DNA of 64,000 nt. Source: Cristatella mucedo (Eukaryota; Bryozoa; Phylactolaemata; Cristatellidae). The notes under the pieces are model-generated. The model worked only from the letters and a program-made list of their open reading frames with translations. It did no database searches and was not told the DNA's origin. Positions 1 to 10,687 of the stretch are shown one piece after another. The stretch covers positions 1,267,501-1,331,500 of the forward strand of contig WPIO01000110.1 in assembly GCA_009760855.2 (NCBI GenBank). Direction: 5' to 3'. The stretch's first letter is position 1; every line of letters starts with the position of its first letter. A program made the position numbers and the translations under genes.

Positions 1-290
1 AGAACTTAAAAACACACCTATTTAGGACAGCATTTAGTGGGTCCCTGTGATTCGTCCTTGATGTGCTTATGCGTGCTGACACTGTGCATGCTGCCACTAA
101 CCACATTTGCATGCTGACCCTGTGCATGTCACCCCTAACCACGTTATTCATCTTGTTTGCTTATCAAGCATGATATTACTCATCATTCAATTACATTTTC
201 CTTTGCAGCAAGTGTAAAGCGCCTAGAGAGAGATTGAGTTCTCTGAGGGCTCTTTATCAAGTGCATTATTATTATTATTATTATTAAATC
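1..290 (+). mobile_element. LINE 3' end (CR1/L2-like), ending in (TTA)n
   Basis: 3' untranslated part of the window's main LINE family: a GTCACCCCTAACCA stretch, then GTAAAGCGCCTAGAGAGAGA with GAGTTCTCTGAGGG, then a TTA microsatellite tail. It matches copies at 6545, 18540 and 21035. It is 5'-truncated by the window edge. Confidence 0.75.
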
Positions 291-655
291 GGGATGAAAG
301 TACCTGCGACCGAGTCGCCACGACGAAACGATGAAGGACCACTACGGAATCAACTAGACGTGTGTGCAGCACGCGGCCAACAGGTTAGCTTACTTTGCTG
401 AGTGACATGGCCAGCTCCTAAGTGGATACACAGGCAGCGCCGTATGTGACAAGCAGTATCTATTAATTGCAATGTCTCTGCTTGGTCACGCAACATAAAT
501 AAAAATGTATGCAGGCATACCTTATCATTTACAGATGTCTTATAACAGTTCGCTAAGTAATTCGAATACTCTTAGAAACACATTGAACCGAAGATACACT
601 GCTTGTATACGTGTGTTTTGAGTGGGAGTATGTCCTTGTTGTATGAAGTTGTGTG

Positions 656-656
<1 letters not shown>
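291..656. other. Gene A intron 2, no recognised element
   Basis: Between a LINE tail and a TG microsatellite. No exon, tRNA-like box or repeat was recognised here. Confidence 0.4.
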
Positions 657-716
<60 letters not shown>

Positions 717-769
717 ATTTGTGTGCATGTGTGTGTGTGTGTGTGTGCGTGTGTGTGCATTTGTGTGTT

Positions 770-803
<34 letters not shown>

Positions 804-844
804 CGCGTGTGTGTGCATTTGTGTGTGCGTTTGTGTGTGCGCGC

Positions 845-888
<44 letters not shown>

Positions 889-889
889 C
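657..889. repeat. (TG)n microsatellite, interrupted
   Basis: Over 200 bases of TG broken by GTGCATTT and GCGCGC blocks. The Cys-Val and His-Thr open frames over it are artefacts. Confidence 0.95.
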
Positions 890-1080
890 CGAGGTCTGCA
901 AGCACAGGCGTTATGTCTAAGCGAGCTCAAGCGGCGTGTGTGGGAAGCAAGGCCCATCGCATTGCTTATTCTTGGCACGCCACAGGACCTGCCTGGGACA
1001 CTTTGAAGCTGTCAGAGGCAGTCTCACGCTCAGCATGATCGGCTAGCATGATATGCATAGCAATGCTTAGCTAGACATAC

Positions 1081-1259
1081 CTGGTTGCCAAAAACCCCAA
1101 CGGCCGTGGCAGTGGACACTTGGTTCGGTCCAAACCACACTGCCGCCAGCCTAGCGGGTATTCCGAGTATGAACACTTGCGCAATCGCGCACACGGTCTG
1201 CGCCAGCATCAGCAGCCAGAATCGATCGGGAGACACGGCTGCACACTTCAGCCATGCAC
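1081..1259 (-). CDS. FLVCR-like: Gene A exon 2 (60 codons, TM4 to TM5)
   Basis: 179 nt between TTCTGCAG and CAG-GTATGT. The only protein difference from genes B and C is Val for Ile in TATAVGVFGNQ. Base identity to gene B by eye is above 90 percent, far higher than for exon 1. Confidence 0.88.
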
Positions 1260-4200
1260 CTGCAGAAAGCAAGCAGATGGATGCTTATCGCTACTAAGAC
1301 TGCAGGAAGGCCGGCCTCAGGAGCTCAGACTCAGACTCGTCGTAGCAGCAGTGGTCGCACAGACTGCCTTATGTAAGCCTCAGCCCAGCAGCGTGTTGCT
1401 CACACTTCAAGACTCGCATCGCAGGCTCGAGTCCTGCAGCAGGCAATTTGCATTGTTGTTGAACGCGTTGGTGAAACCCTTAATGATAATAATAAAAATA
1501 ATAAGACGCCTTTGTAGCTCCATTAGAAAATAAATCTCTTTCTAGCCTCTTTGCAAATGGAAGCCGATACGGCTGTTATGCCAATATATCAGCCGCCTGT
1601 GTATCATCTGGTCTCTGTTTTATAAAACTATAAGACATTGGAATTTATTTTATCTGGTTTTGGTCTTTGCTTTATAAATTCTAATGCAAATTAGTACAGT
1701 TGTACTGAGAGTACAGCCAAAGATCACATAGACTTATTAGAGTTCTCTAGGTATCTATGTCCTTCGGCGGATTCATCGTTCAACTGCATCCCCCATAATT
1801 CACATCTCCTTTTGGCATCTAGTAGTGATTCTTCTCGAAATCTTGATAACTCAATCTCAAGAGATTGGATTCAAAAGAGGCGTCCTTGAAGTTCATCGTT
1901 TGATTCTGCAGTCTTTCCTGAATGTTCGGTCAATCTTCTGTAAGTGCTGTACTAAAATGGCAAGAGAGCCAAAATTTTAAAGTTCAAAATACAAATGTAT
2001 GCGACTGCTAGCTTCACTTCTTTTTGCAAATGTATTACTGTGTCCTCGGACAGCTGGTCCAAAAGACATATAATGCTGCTCAGTCCATCATTGATAGCTT
2101 TCCCAGCCTCCACTCTTGCACTCCAACTTGTTGCAGAGTCACGTTTGACAGCGATGGATAAGACTTACTTCAGTTCTTCCCACCCCAGAGCTGATCTTGA
2201 AATGAGTAAGTAGGTGCTCTCTACTGTTTCAAAAATGGTAAATACAACGGAATCTTGACTTGCAGCATGAACTCTTGCCAGGTTCAAGCTGTGATTATCG
2301 GAGTTTACAAAAACTGCCTTCTCATTTCCGGGCAGTGTGCTCTTTTTGATACGTGATAGGTGCCCAGACATGACTGCTACGTTGTCGCAGCGCAGCCAGT
2401 AAAGTAGGCCTAGTTTTCGTGATCTAATAGAGTGTCGGTGCTCAGCCATCGCACGCTGGCTCGTCCTTGACGCAGCTTAGCATGCCGGGCTCGCCCTTGG
2501 CGCGACGCAGCCCGACTGTGGCAGGCAGGATGGGGTGAGCTGGCGGGGAGGGCAGTTGAAACGCGGACGGAAGGGTGAACGGCCGTGTGCTTGTTTCGCT
2601 GCGAGCGCCTGCCGAATACACGGTAGTTAAAGCCCTCTCGGTATTTCCGCGTAGTCGCACGTGTGACGCCAGAGCGGCAAGCTACAGCTTGGTCCAAGTA
2701 TGGAAGCATGCTTAACTAGCTCAGCTAGCAATAGTTTGTCCATTGAAACAAGGACTTGCTTGAAATAAAGATTGGTATTCTCACATGAAAAGGTTTTTAA
2801 AAATAGGCTCAATCCATTTTGCTTTTGGCGTCCGCCCTCCCTTGGCCTTGGCGCCCGAGAATGTCTGTTCCCCTGTCCACCACTTGCTACGCCTCTACAT
2901 GTGTACTGCTTACGTTGTGCACTAGAAATGAATCGAACGCATCCAAGTAAGCACCTGATATTTTAAATGAAATGATATTGAAATATCATGTGATATTAAA
3001 ATCATATGATATTTCATCATATGCTATCATATGATATTGATTAATTATATCATATGGCGATCATATGATATCATATTATATGATCATCATATGATATGAT
3101 ATCATATATGATATCATATCATAACGATATCATATGATGATATCAATGATATTAATGATATCAAATGATATTGAAATGATATTAAAATATCATATTGGAG
3201 TGTGCATCGAAGTAAGCACCTGATATTTTACCACTACTGCTGTTCGTAGCGAAAACTACCGAATCGATTTCTCATATTTTTTCCACACACATCGTCTTCC
3301 GGGTCACAGAAAAGTGAGTCGCTAGCGAAATTCCACGTAGCAGAGCTCCGCCGACGCCCCTGGCGTCACATCCGGCAGAGCTCTGCCGGATGTGCGAGAT
3401 ACTCGAAGACTGGTAATCAGAATCATATGATAGGTTAATGAGCCATAGTCGGCATCAGGAGAGTAGCTGTCGTTGCGTAAGAATTTCGGAAGCGAGTTCC
3501 ACAGTCTAGGACCTGCAGAGCTAAAGCTTCTGTCGCCAACGGTCTTTAACGGCGAGCAACAAAGCCGGCAAAATTGTCAAACGGTGTCGAGAGGAAGTCA
3601 CGGCGAAGATGGCTGCCACGGAATGCCGTGTAAAGCCGTTAAAGCCTAATTGCCGCCCGAATTGTACATTCGGCTGCTCTCAGGCGTAGGTACGGCGGAG
3701 CCAATGGGCTGCCACCCCTCCCATTCAACTTGAAGGGGCGTGTCAACAAGCATCTTGGCCGCCCGACACGCCCCTTCAGCGTACCTGAGGTCGGCTGACT
3801 TTGGCTAGGTCAATGCATGGCCCTAGCCTTGGCCTTATACTGGCTGTGTCTATGTGGCTCCTGAAGGGAAGGATACGTAGACGACGTCTGAGCCGATGAA
3901 CGAAACACTTTCATTGAAGCTGGCTGGCCCCCCTTTAAACCTACGAAAAGCGAGCCCTGCGCCCGGCTGGTGCAAGTCGCCGCCGCCGCCGCCTTACCGG
4001 CTGCGTTCAGGAACGCTCCGATTAGGCCGACCGCTCGAAGTCCGCTGGAATCCAGTAGCCAATTGGCGGGAAATATCAACGGAACATACGCTACCATATA
4101 CACCATGCTTAGAAAGTCGACGGCGAGATTTTTCGCGCTGTCACTTTCCGGCAGGCTGCTGTTGTAGTAGGCCTTAGCCACGTCGTAGACAATGTTGATG

Positions 4201-4388
4201 TGTATCCACTGGTAAGCGTTGCTCATGGAATAAGCCGTGAAGAGCGCCAGGATGGCCCAGCGACGGCGATACACTCTGCACGCGCGCGCGTCGCCCGCGT
4301 GTCCGTCGCCAACGTGTCCGTCCGCCGGTCGAGGCGACGGGGCAGCTCCGTCCACGAGCAATGGCGCTACTCTTTGGCCAGCGTTCAT
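1081..4388 (-). CDS. FLVCR-like: FLVCR-like membrane transporter, gene A, 5' part only (exons 1-2)
   Basis: Third member of the tandem array. Exon 1 (3998-4388) and exon 2 (1081-1259) are inside the window; exons 3-11 must lie beyond the left edge. Splice phases equal those of genes B and C. It encodes a divergent N-terminal tail, TM1-TM4 and the start of TM5 with the QWIH Trp, an NSS sequon, WFGPNQ and GNQ. In the 92-residue membrane part of exon 1 it differs from gene C at about 20 positions, but exon 2 differs at one. Intron 1 (1260-3997) contains a hAT-like relic, palindromic AT repeats and a LINE end. Confidence 0.82.
1494..1565 (-). mobile_element. SINE/LINE tail remnant
   Basis: AATCTCTTTCTAG followed by a degenerate GCGCTTT-like block is the reverse of the shared retroposon tail. 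An AATAAT run adjoins it. A GGCTCGAGTCC box at about 1430 may be an adjoining tRNA-like head. Confidence 0.35.
1750..2455 (-). pseudogene. hAT-like transposase relic (ZMYM1/TTF-type)
   Basis: In the minus strand an open segment at 2165-2449 reads CDNVAVMSGHLSRIKK and NSDNHSLNLARVHAASQ, resembling the DGAS.MSG and C.SHSLNL motifs of TTF-type/hAT transposases. In another frame at 1990-2165 it continues with SATSWSARVEAGKAI and DQLSEDT, like the TRWSSR.EA block. Frameshifts and stops separate the parts. The relic lies in gene A intron 1 and has no visible ends. Confidence 0.5.
2460..2935. other. Gene A intron 1, no recognised element
   Basis: Unique-looking sequence. Short open frames show no family features. 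Confidence 0.4.
2939..3230. repeat. ATATCATATG palindromic tract between 27-bp direct repeats
   Basis: GATATCATATGAT-type units, each self-complementary, fill the interior. The boundaries are near-identical 27-base direct repeats at 2939-2965 and 3204-3230, differing at one base. Confidence 0.8.
3367..3394. repeat. 28-bp perfect palindrome
   Basis: Fourteen-base arms meet at GAGCTC with no mismatch and no spacer. They are GC-rich and lie just before a reversed LINE fragment. Confidence 0.85.
3415..3720 (-). mobile_element. LINE reverse transcriptase C-terminal fragment, second family
   Basis: The minus strand reads GDRSFSSAGPRLWNSLPKFL, the typical carboxy end of CR1/L2/Rex-type ORF2. It is truncated and without a tail. 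A degenerate plus-strand relative is at 53340. Confidence 0.65.
3998..4388 (-). CDS. FLVCR-like: Gene A exon 1 (130 codons, N-terminus, TM1, TM2)
   Basis: Starts MNAGQRVAPLLVDG. The tail is unlike that of B and C and contains a DGHVGDGHAGDA near-repeat. VYRRRWAILALFTAYSMSNA, QWIH and an NSS sequon follow, and it ends FLNAAG at GTAAGG. The exon and its 5' flank are rich in GC and CpG, unlike exon 1 of B and C. The ATG has G at -3. Confidence 0.85.
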
Positions 4389-6540
4389 CGCCGAGAAGGT
4401 CGGAGGTCGAATATCCGGGAAGCAGAAGTTGGACTTTTGCTACTTTCAGGTTGCGACGTCGAGGCGGTTCGATCAGCCTACAATCCGCCAAGCGCCGACG
4501 CCGCCTGAATCGCCGCCAACGGACGAGAAGTTACCAGTTGCAGCAGTTCAGCGACCGCAGCAGACCAGAAAGCGTTGCGGCAACGAAGCGGCGAGCGGGC
4601 GAGGGGGCGGGTCGGCGCCCGCGTTCGTGTTCTTTCTTGACCTCTCTGCTTGACCTTGTAGACGCGTTCGCAACCCGCTCGCTCGCCCGCTCGCTCTCAG
4701 GTCTCGAGCAATCGCAAATTAGTTATCTGAAAAATGCGCTTGCAGCACGAATAAGGCCGGCCACGCTGTATTACGTATTACGCCGGCCACGCTGTATTAG
4801 CTCTCCGTTTGTTGAAGGAATACAACCGCAAAAGCTGACGACGAAGAACAATCTTTGGCCCAACGACGCCGACGGAGAACACAACCAGGGCCGCTCTCCA
4901 CAAGATGGCTTACCGCTCTGCCACACTTTTATCTGAAGCGGATTGCTTCACCGACCCTTAAATACCCTTTCCTCACCAAAGGACCTCGGGGAAAATGCAT
5001 GACAAAGGGGCCCGGGCCGTAGTCCAACATCAGAGGGCAATCTAGATTTTTTCAAATCAAAGGCCGCACAATTCAGTGGCTCACGCGTAAGCAGACGACA
5101 ACGGGCGCAGCAAAACGGTCAACACGTGAGCATAACGCCACCGCGTTAAGAAAGGTAAATATGGCGGCCTACCAATTAAAATGGTCGGAATAACCCAAGG
5201 GACTACGGCTTTATCCGTCAGGCCAGCAACGAAGAAGCGAGGCCTAGCGGAATCGCTAGACTGCACTGGTCGCGACCCTGCGATAACCGCTCGAGGGAGG
5301 ATTGAAGGACGATGTGATATGGATAAGCCGTCTCGCGCGCCAACTCCGTCCACTCGCCAGCGCGCTACTGACACTTTTACGTCCGCCCTCCACCGCTTAC
5401 GTTGATAGGTTACTATTTCCGCGAGACCCTGTTATAAAAGTGCTGTGCGGCTCCCACGTCCGGTCAGAACTAGACCGCAAACCCAGCGCTCGTAACGGTG
5501 CTGGTCTGTAGATAAGTCTATTAGGCAGCGGCGGACAATTACACGCGTTCAACAGCGGTCCTGAGTACGCCAATGGCACTCCGGCCTAGAGCTCAAATCA
5601 GCTCAAATGCCGATGCCAACGTTCGGCATCGCAACTGCTTGCCTATCCCACGACTCTGGCTTAATATGGCCTCGGCCTGTTGATATATCGAATAATCGTG
5701 AATAATGATTTTCCGCCATAGCATGGCTGGTTTGGTTGCCGCTGCCGTTCAACCCTCACTAGTTCGGGCAGTAGGAAAGTGCACGCAATGTGTGCAGATC
5801 TGCCGCTTGCCGTACACCAAGCGGTGACGACGCAGTGCTCGATATTCGATATTCGGCGTGCTAGCAGCATGCCGAATGAGCGGATTAGTATGCAATTGCC
5901 CCTATATAGTTGGTTTGGCGGACGACTTACGGCAGACTCTTCAGCAAGCTTACAGCAACTAAAGCTGCGTTTACACTATCGACACTATCTTTCACTACCT
6001 ACATCATCTTTCACTATCTAAACTATCTTTCCATTTATCGGCGCCGATTTTGGACCGATTTCCCCCTGGTTTGGGCAACTATGTCACCGCACGTCACCCC
6101 ATTTTGGTGAGGAGCCAATTCGATTGGTTGCCGTTAAGGAGAAGCTTCTGCTACTGTATGTCTCGTAGTTGTGCCAGCCGACTACTCAAAACCACGGGGC
6201 TTGTCGTATACACCCTGCGGCCAAAATAAAAATGGCTGGCGCTAGTAAGCTCTAGTTATATTGAGGTGTTCGGAGCAAGTCCTTGAACGTGGGATGTGTA
6301 TGCGCTGTAGCCACGGCTTAAACCTTTTCTGCTCAGAAGACGCCGCAGCGGCATATTTTTTATTAAATACGCCAACAAACTCGCAGCGGCACACATTATT
6401 TCACATTGCCCTGCCTCTTTATCTGCCGCCAAGATTGCACTTTCCACAATAAGCTTTGAAAAACTCCACCTTTGATTCCAAGTTACAGAAAGCAGTGCTC
6501 CGTGTTCCCTTAAAAATTTCGTGCGACTGAGCATGAGTGT
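4389..6540. other. Gene A 5' flank and A-B spacer
   Basis: GC- and CpG-rich near exon 1, becoming ordinary sequence after about 5.6 kb. An 18-base direct repeat (4756-4773 and 4782-4799) is present. No exon or transposon was recognised. The gene A promoter should lie at the left end. Confidence 0.4.
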
Positions 6541-6544
6541 TTTT

Positions 6545-6968
6545 ATATTAACAGTTTACCAATACCTCGTACAAACCTCAAATCCTTTGGAGACCGTGCA
6601 TTTAGTTCGTATGCTCCCATAGCCTGGAACTCACTCCCGACTTTGGTCACGACATCCCCTGACTTGACCACATTAAAAAAAAAAATTAAAAACACTTATT
6701 TAGGACAGCATTTAGTGGGTCCCCGTGATTCGTCCTTTGTGTGCGTATACGTGCTGACACTGCTGCATGCTGCCACTAACCGCACTTGCATACTGACCCT
6801 GCGCATGCCACCCCTAACCATGTTATTCTGGTTGTTTATCGAGCATGCTACCACTAACCATTCGATCATGCTTTCTTTGCAGCAAATGTAAAGCGCCAAA
6901 AAAGAGATTGAGTTCTTTGAGCGCACTTTATTAAGTGTATAATAATAATAATTACTATTATTATACTG
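6545..6968 (+). mobile_element. LINE 3' end (CR1/L2-like), with ORF2 carboxy terminus
   Basis: A degenerate ORF2 end (AWNSLP, then VTTSPDLTTLKKK) runs into the family 3' UTR, the GCGCC...GAGTTCTTTGAGCGC tail and an AT-rich TAA/TTA microsatellite. It is 5'-truncated. Confidence 0.75.
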
Positions 6969-7640
6969 TGGCGTTCAATGGCCGGGCCATCCCTGTTACA
7001 TTTTCACACTGCTATACAACTGTCATTGGCACAATCAGCTTTGATCAACTTCGCTTTCCACGTTACAAAAACAGTGTTAAATAAATAAATCCTAGCTGAT
7101 TAAACAGCCTCTTTTTGTATAGCGACAGAAAAGCCGTTACCGCTATCACCACCGCTTGCAGTGGCGATAAAGAATCGCCCACTGCAGTATTCGAACCCAC
7201 GATCTCGGGACCGAGGTCGTGAAAGCAACCACCTTACCTAGTGTGCCACCACGGTTTAACCACAAAATTTCGTGCACTTGCATGCACGCGTTCTCACGAA
7301 ATTGCCTCAAATGGCCGGGCCGCAGTAAAATTTCGAACTGCGATACAGCTGCAATTTCTATAATAAGGCGTCGAGCAACCGTGGTTTTGATTTCACACCA
7401 CAAAAATAGTGTTTCGGGTTTTCAAACCACATTTCATAGCATAGCGCTTGAGCGTTCTTTTGCAATGGCCTCCAATGCCCCGCGCTGCCAGCCTCCCTAC
7501 ATAATCGAACCGCGGTACAGCTACCATGTCCACACCAAGCATTCTGTAGCTGCGATTTCGATGACACTTTTTTTTTATACGGAAAACAGCGTTCAGCGTT
7601 TACCTGTCAAATTTCACGGCGCAGCGCACGGGGTTTGTAT
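6969..7640. repeat. Diffuse approximately 150-bp repeated units
   Basis: Segments beginning CAATGGCCGGGCC (near 6975), CAAATGGCCGGGCC (near 7310) and CAATGGCCTCCAATGCC (near 7462) share order and spacing of short motifs. A SINE interrupts the first. They may be related to the satellite at 23.9-26.1 kb. Confidence 0.35.
7080..7258 (-). mobile_element. tRNA-derived SINE, family A
   Basis: Reading the minus strand: a box A-like TGGCACACTAGGTAAGG, a box B-like GGGTTCGAATAC, a body AGCGGTGGTGATAGCGGTAA, the tail CTATACAAAAAGAGGCTG, and a TTTATTTATT end. It is not a functional tRNA because no cloverleaf acceptor pairing is kept. Confidence 0.75.
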
Positions 7641-7814
7641 GCGGGTTGAAACTTGGTAATATTTCGCTCATGCTTCCGCGTTTTCTGGACGGGCATCAAG
7701 CCTGGGGGGTGGTCCGGACGTGTGACCGGATGGGTGACTGATGGGAGCCACGCTGAGCTTCACGGTTCTACTGACGGTAGGGAATGGCAGACCAATCGTC
7801 GGGGGCCGACTCCT

Positions 7815-8010
7815 CGGTTGCTCTTCACGAGCTCGCCCCCGAGGTCGCGGGTTCGAATTCTGCGGTGTTATAATTTAAATACGTTATAATTTATTAATAT
7901 AATTTATATAATTTTTATTTTACATTATAATAATATACGCCTGCAGCTGCAAGCGGTGGTGGTGGCCTTTAAGGCTCTTCTGTCGCTATACAAAACGAGG
8001 CCGAGCTGAA
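7815..8010 (+). mobile_element. SINE family A split by an AT-rich insert
   Basis: Box B GCGGGTTCGAATTCTGCGG is followed by about 75 bases of TTATAATTTAATA-like sequence (about 7866-7940). The SINE body then resumes at CTGCAAGCGGTGGTGGTGGC, AAGGCTCTTCTGTCGCTATA. Confidence 0.6.
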
Positions 8011-8039
8011 TCGGCTAGAATTTTTTTTGACGGCGCGCC

Positions 8040-8083
8040 CGCAGGCTCCGCAGGCTCCGCAGGCTCCGCAGGCTCCGCAGGCT
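8040..8083. repeat. GGCTCCGCA 9-mer tandem repeat
   Basis: Five exact head-to-tail nonamers. It would encode Ala-Pro-Gln or Gly-Ala-Cys repeats, but no gene context supports coding. Confidence 0.9.
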
Positions 8084-8865
8084 GGTAGGCGGGCACTGCT
8101 GGACGGAGCGAGACGAGCTTTGGGCCCCAAACCTTCCACCTTCCTGCTCGCGTTCGCGCACGCGCTGTACGTGCTCTCGCGTAAAGCTGTCTCACTCAGC
8201 ACGTCTCTGCGCCGCCAGAGGGTCTCTCTGGCGGAGGAGCCTCGGCGGTAGCAGCCTCGCTTTCAGCTACTGCAGCAGCCTCGATCTCAGGTGCGGCTGC
8301 AGCCTCGTTGTAAGGTGCAAGCCAGGCTAACCGGTCACCCCCAGCTAGCCTGGCTGAGGTCTTCCCGGAGCCGGTAAGATACCCCAGAGGGGCGTGTCAC
8401 TTGCCACGATTGGTTGGCTCGACCGAGGTCAGTGGTCAAAACCCTTTCCGTACGAAGAAGCTTAGAGCTCGCCGTGTACGTATAAAGAAAGCTCTCTGCC
8501 AGCGTCCCTGGTGGCGAAAAAAATATATAAATTCTTTCTTTGTGATTTCTTTGCACATGAAATGTTATTTTACCTCGGCGACACGATGGCTCGGCCCCAA
8601 CGCTAGAGCAGAAAGACGCCTGGGCCATGATGTCTATTGCAGACGTGCAAGCCGTGGTAAAACTTTCTCTCGTGGAGCCTGGTGAAAGCTAGGCTTGTGG
8701 CTAAAATAAAATCGCTCCAAATGAACCCGCGACAACGAGTCAACGGGTCACTTTTGTCTTATGTACAATCACCTGCTCTCCTGCCGCTGACTATGGCGCA
8801 TCCTTCCCAGCAGTCCTGAGTTGTACTTCCATGCTACTCACTACCTTAACTGATCTCCTGACATT
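8084..8865. other. A-B spacer, no recognised element
   Basis: Moderately GC-rich, with short direct CAGCCTCG repeats near 8250-8310. No homology was recognised. Confidence 0.4.
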
Positions 8866-8965
8866 GTTGCGTGAGATGAAGTCTGTTGGCTATCGAACTC
8901 GCGCCGAAAATTGCTTAGGTTTTAAGCTCGCTACAGTAAACTCTCCTGCGCAACAGCCACATAGT
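8866..8965 (+). repeat. Dispersed repeat R1
   Basis: The segment TTGCGTGAGATGAAGTCTGT and the following approximately 100 bases, ending ACTCTCCTGCGCAACA, recur at 47089 and 53543, and inverted near 58900. Type unknown; it has no tRNA-like boxes or terminal repeats. Confidence 0.55.
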
Positions 8966-9719
8966 CTTTGAGGATTTGTCGTGTTACAGGCCGAGGTAAA
9001 CCGCCAGTGGCAGCCGCCAGGTCGTAAAGGTACGAGTCAACTGACGGGATTATGATTATGGCTTGATTCAGTGGCTGATTTTCAGTCAAGACTTTCGTCC
9101 TCGAAGAAGAGCTACTATTTTTCATGTAGGGGCAAGGCCGGCAATGATAAAAATGCAAGATGGCTAGTACAGCTGTAATATATGATATGCATATCTAAAT
9201 ATATGTATACAATATAATATAGCTAATATAGGAGATAGTCCAGATAGCTTCCCGTCGTAGTTGGGGGGCCAAATGTCCCTCTGGCTCCACGGCCGCTGGG
9301 TTGCTTTAAAGTGCTGAATTGAAAGAACGAATTGCTTCAGCTCGACTATTGGAGCTGTGATGTGATCAATAATCTTGGAATAATTATTTATTCTGTTAAA
9401 AATTCCTATAAACTGCATCTTTTTAGGTGGGTGTGCTCACGATGACCGACGACGACAGGAGCGCTCGAAGGCGGTATCAAACGCCCGGTGCGGAGATGAC
9501 CAGTGAGTTGGATGACCAGCTAGAATAGCAATGTAGGCCGTGCTCTAAAGGAATAGCGCACGCCGGCTCGCGGCTGAGTCCGAAATAAATCGGAATGAAG
9601 GCCGGGTTTTTGGAAAGGAGTCTATGACGAAGCATCCACGGAGGAAGCATCCACGTGGAGTCGCATGGAGAACAACTGGCGGAGCTGGAACTGAGCCTGT
9701 AAGAGGTGGAGCAATGAGA
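8966..9719. other. A-B spacer, no recognised element
   Basis: AT-rich patch at 9165-9240; otherwise unremarkable. Confidence 0.4.
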
Positions 9720-9840
9720 GCGAAAGATTGGGGAGAAAGAGGGGGAGAGAGGAAGGGAGAGGGGAAGAGAGAAAGAGAGAGAGGGAGAGTGAGTAAGAGA
9801 GATGGAGATGGAGAGTGAGAAGGAGAGAGAGGAGAGAGAA
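9720..9840. repeat. Imperfect GA/GGA-rich purine tract
   Basis: Purine-only runs of GAGAGAGGAAGGGAGAGG type over about 120 bases. Confidence 0.8.
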
Positions 9841-10677
9841 GCGGACAAGCATGATCCGCAATGTCGTGTAGCACCCTACTATTAAGTCCACCGAAGAAAC
9901 TGTAGCCAACCGGCCCCTAGCTGGAGGTCGTGTATGGTGTGCCTACTCCTTGAACGCGTAACGCGACTCGCGAACATCTAGAAAGGCTGCATAGGTGACG
10001 CACGAACGCTCTTTCCCGGCTGTAGAAGAGCGGCAGACGGAGCTCAAGCAACCGGCACCGTTGCGGCAGCAATAAAAAAAATCCGTACCTTAAGAACAAG
10101 TCTTAAAATTCCTTACAAGTGGATCTCTGTACTGCACACTAGCAGAGGGACTGCATATTCACAGCACCATCTATTACGCTTGACTCACAAACCTTCACTG
10201 CAGATATCTTTGGATATCGTCTAAATCACAGGTAAGGACGAATAAGATTCGTAAAGAAGAAAGCTCAGCCGATGCTAATGATCTCGAGCACCGTCGTACA
10301 TTCTAGCTGTAAGAATCTACCCCTATAATTAACTAGCCTTGCGCCTGCACCTGCGCCTGCGGCTTCTGCTGCTGCAATTAGCCAAGTGCCTGACACTAAT
10401 GTACACGCCTCACCTGTGGCCAATAGTTAAGCCGCTGATGCAGCGCAGCCTCAGGCCACTAATGCAGATTATATTTCATGCCGTCTGCTGCGATTGACTG
10501 GGCTCCCATATATGTGCCCGTTGAGAGTAATGAAAGAGTCTCATTTACCCTGCACGTGCGCCAGCTGTGTCTCCGTGAGACTCCCACAAGAACAGCCACC
10601 GCCAGAGTCACTGTCATGCAGAACTAGGCTTGTTCTCTTTCTAAAATTGAAATTCTTTTCAGATTCTGCACCTTCAT
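9841..10677. other. Spacer downstream of gene B
   Basis: A CTGCGCCTGC short-repeat patch near 10350. The right part is still faintly similar to the gene C downstream flank. No gene was recognised. Confidence 0.4.
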
Positions 10678-10687
10678 TTTATTTATT
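10678..10687 (-). terminator. Candidate poly(A) signal of gene B
   Basis: Two overlapping AATAAA hexamers in the gene sense, about 820 bases past the predicted stop, inside sequence still shared with the gene C 3' flank. They would imply an approximately 0.8 kb 3' UTR. Confidence 0.35.

Noticed and set aside
7219-7659. 146-codon plus-strand frame
   Set aside because: It begins inside an antisense SINE copy and continues through diffuse repeats.
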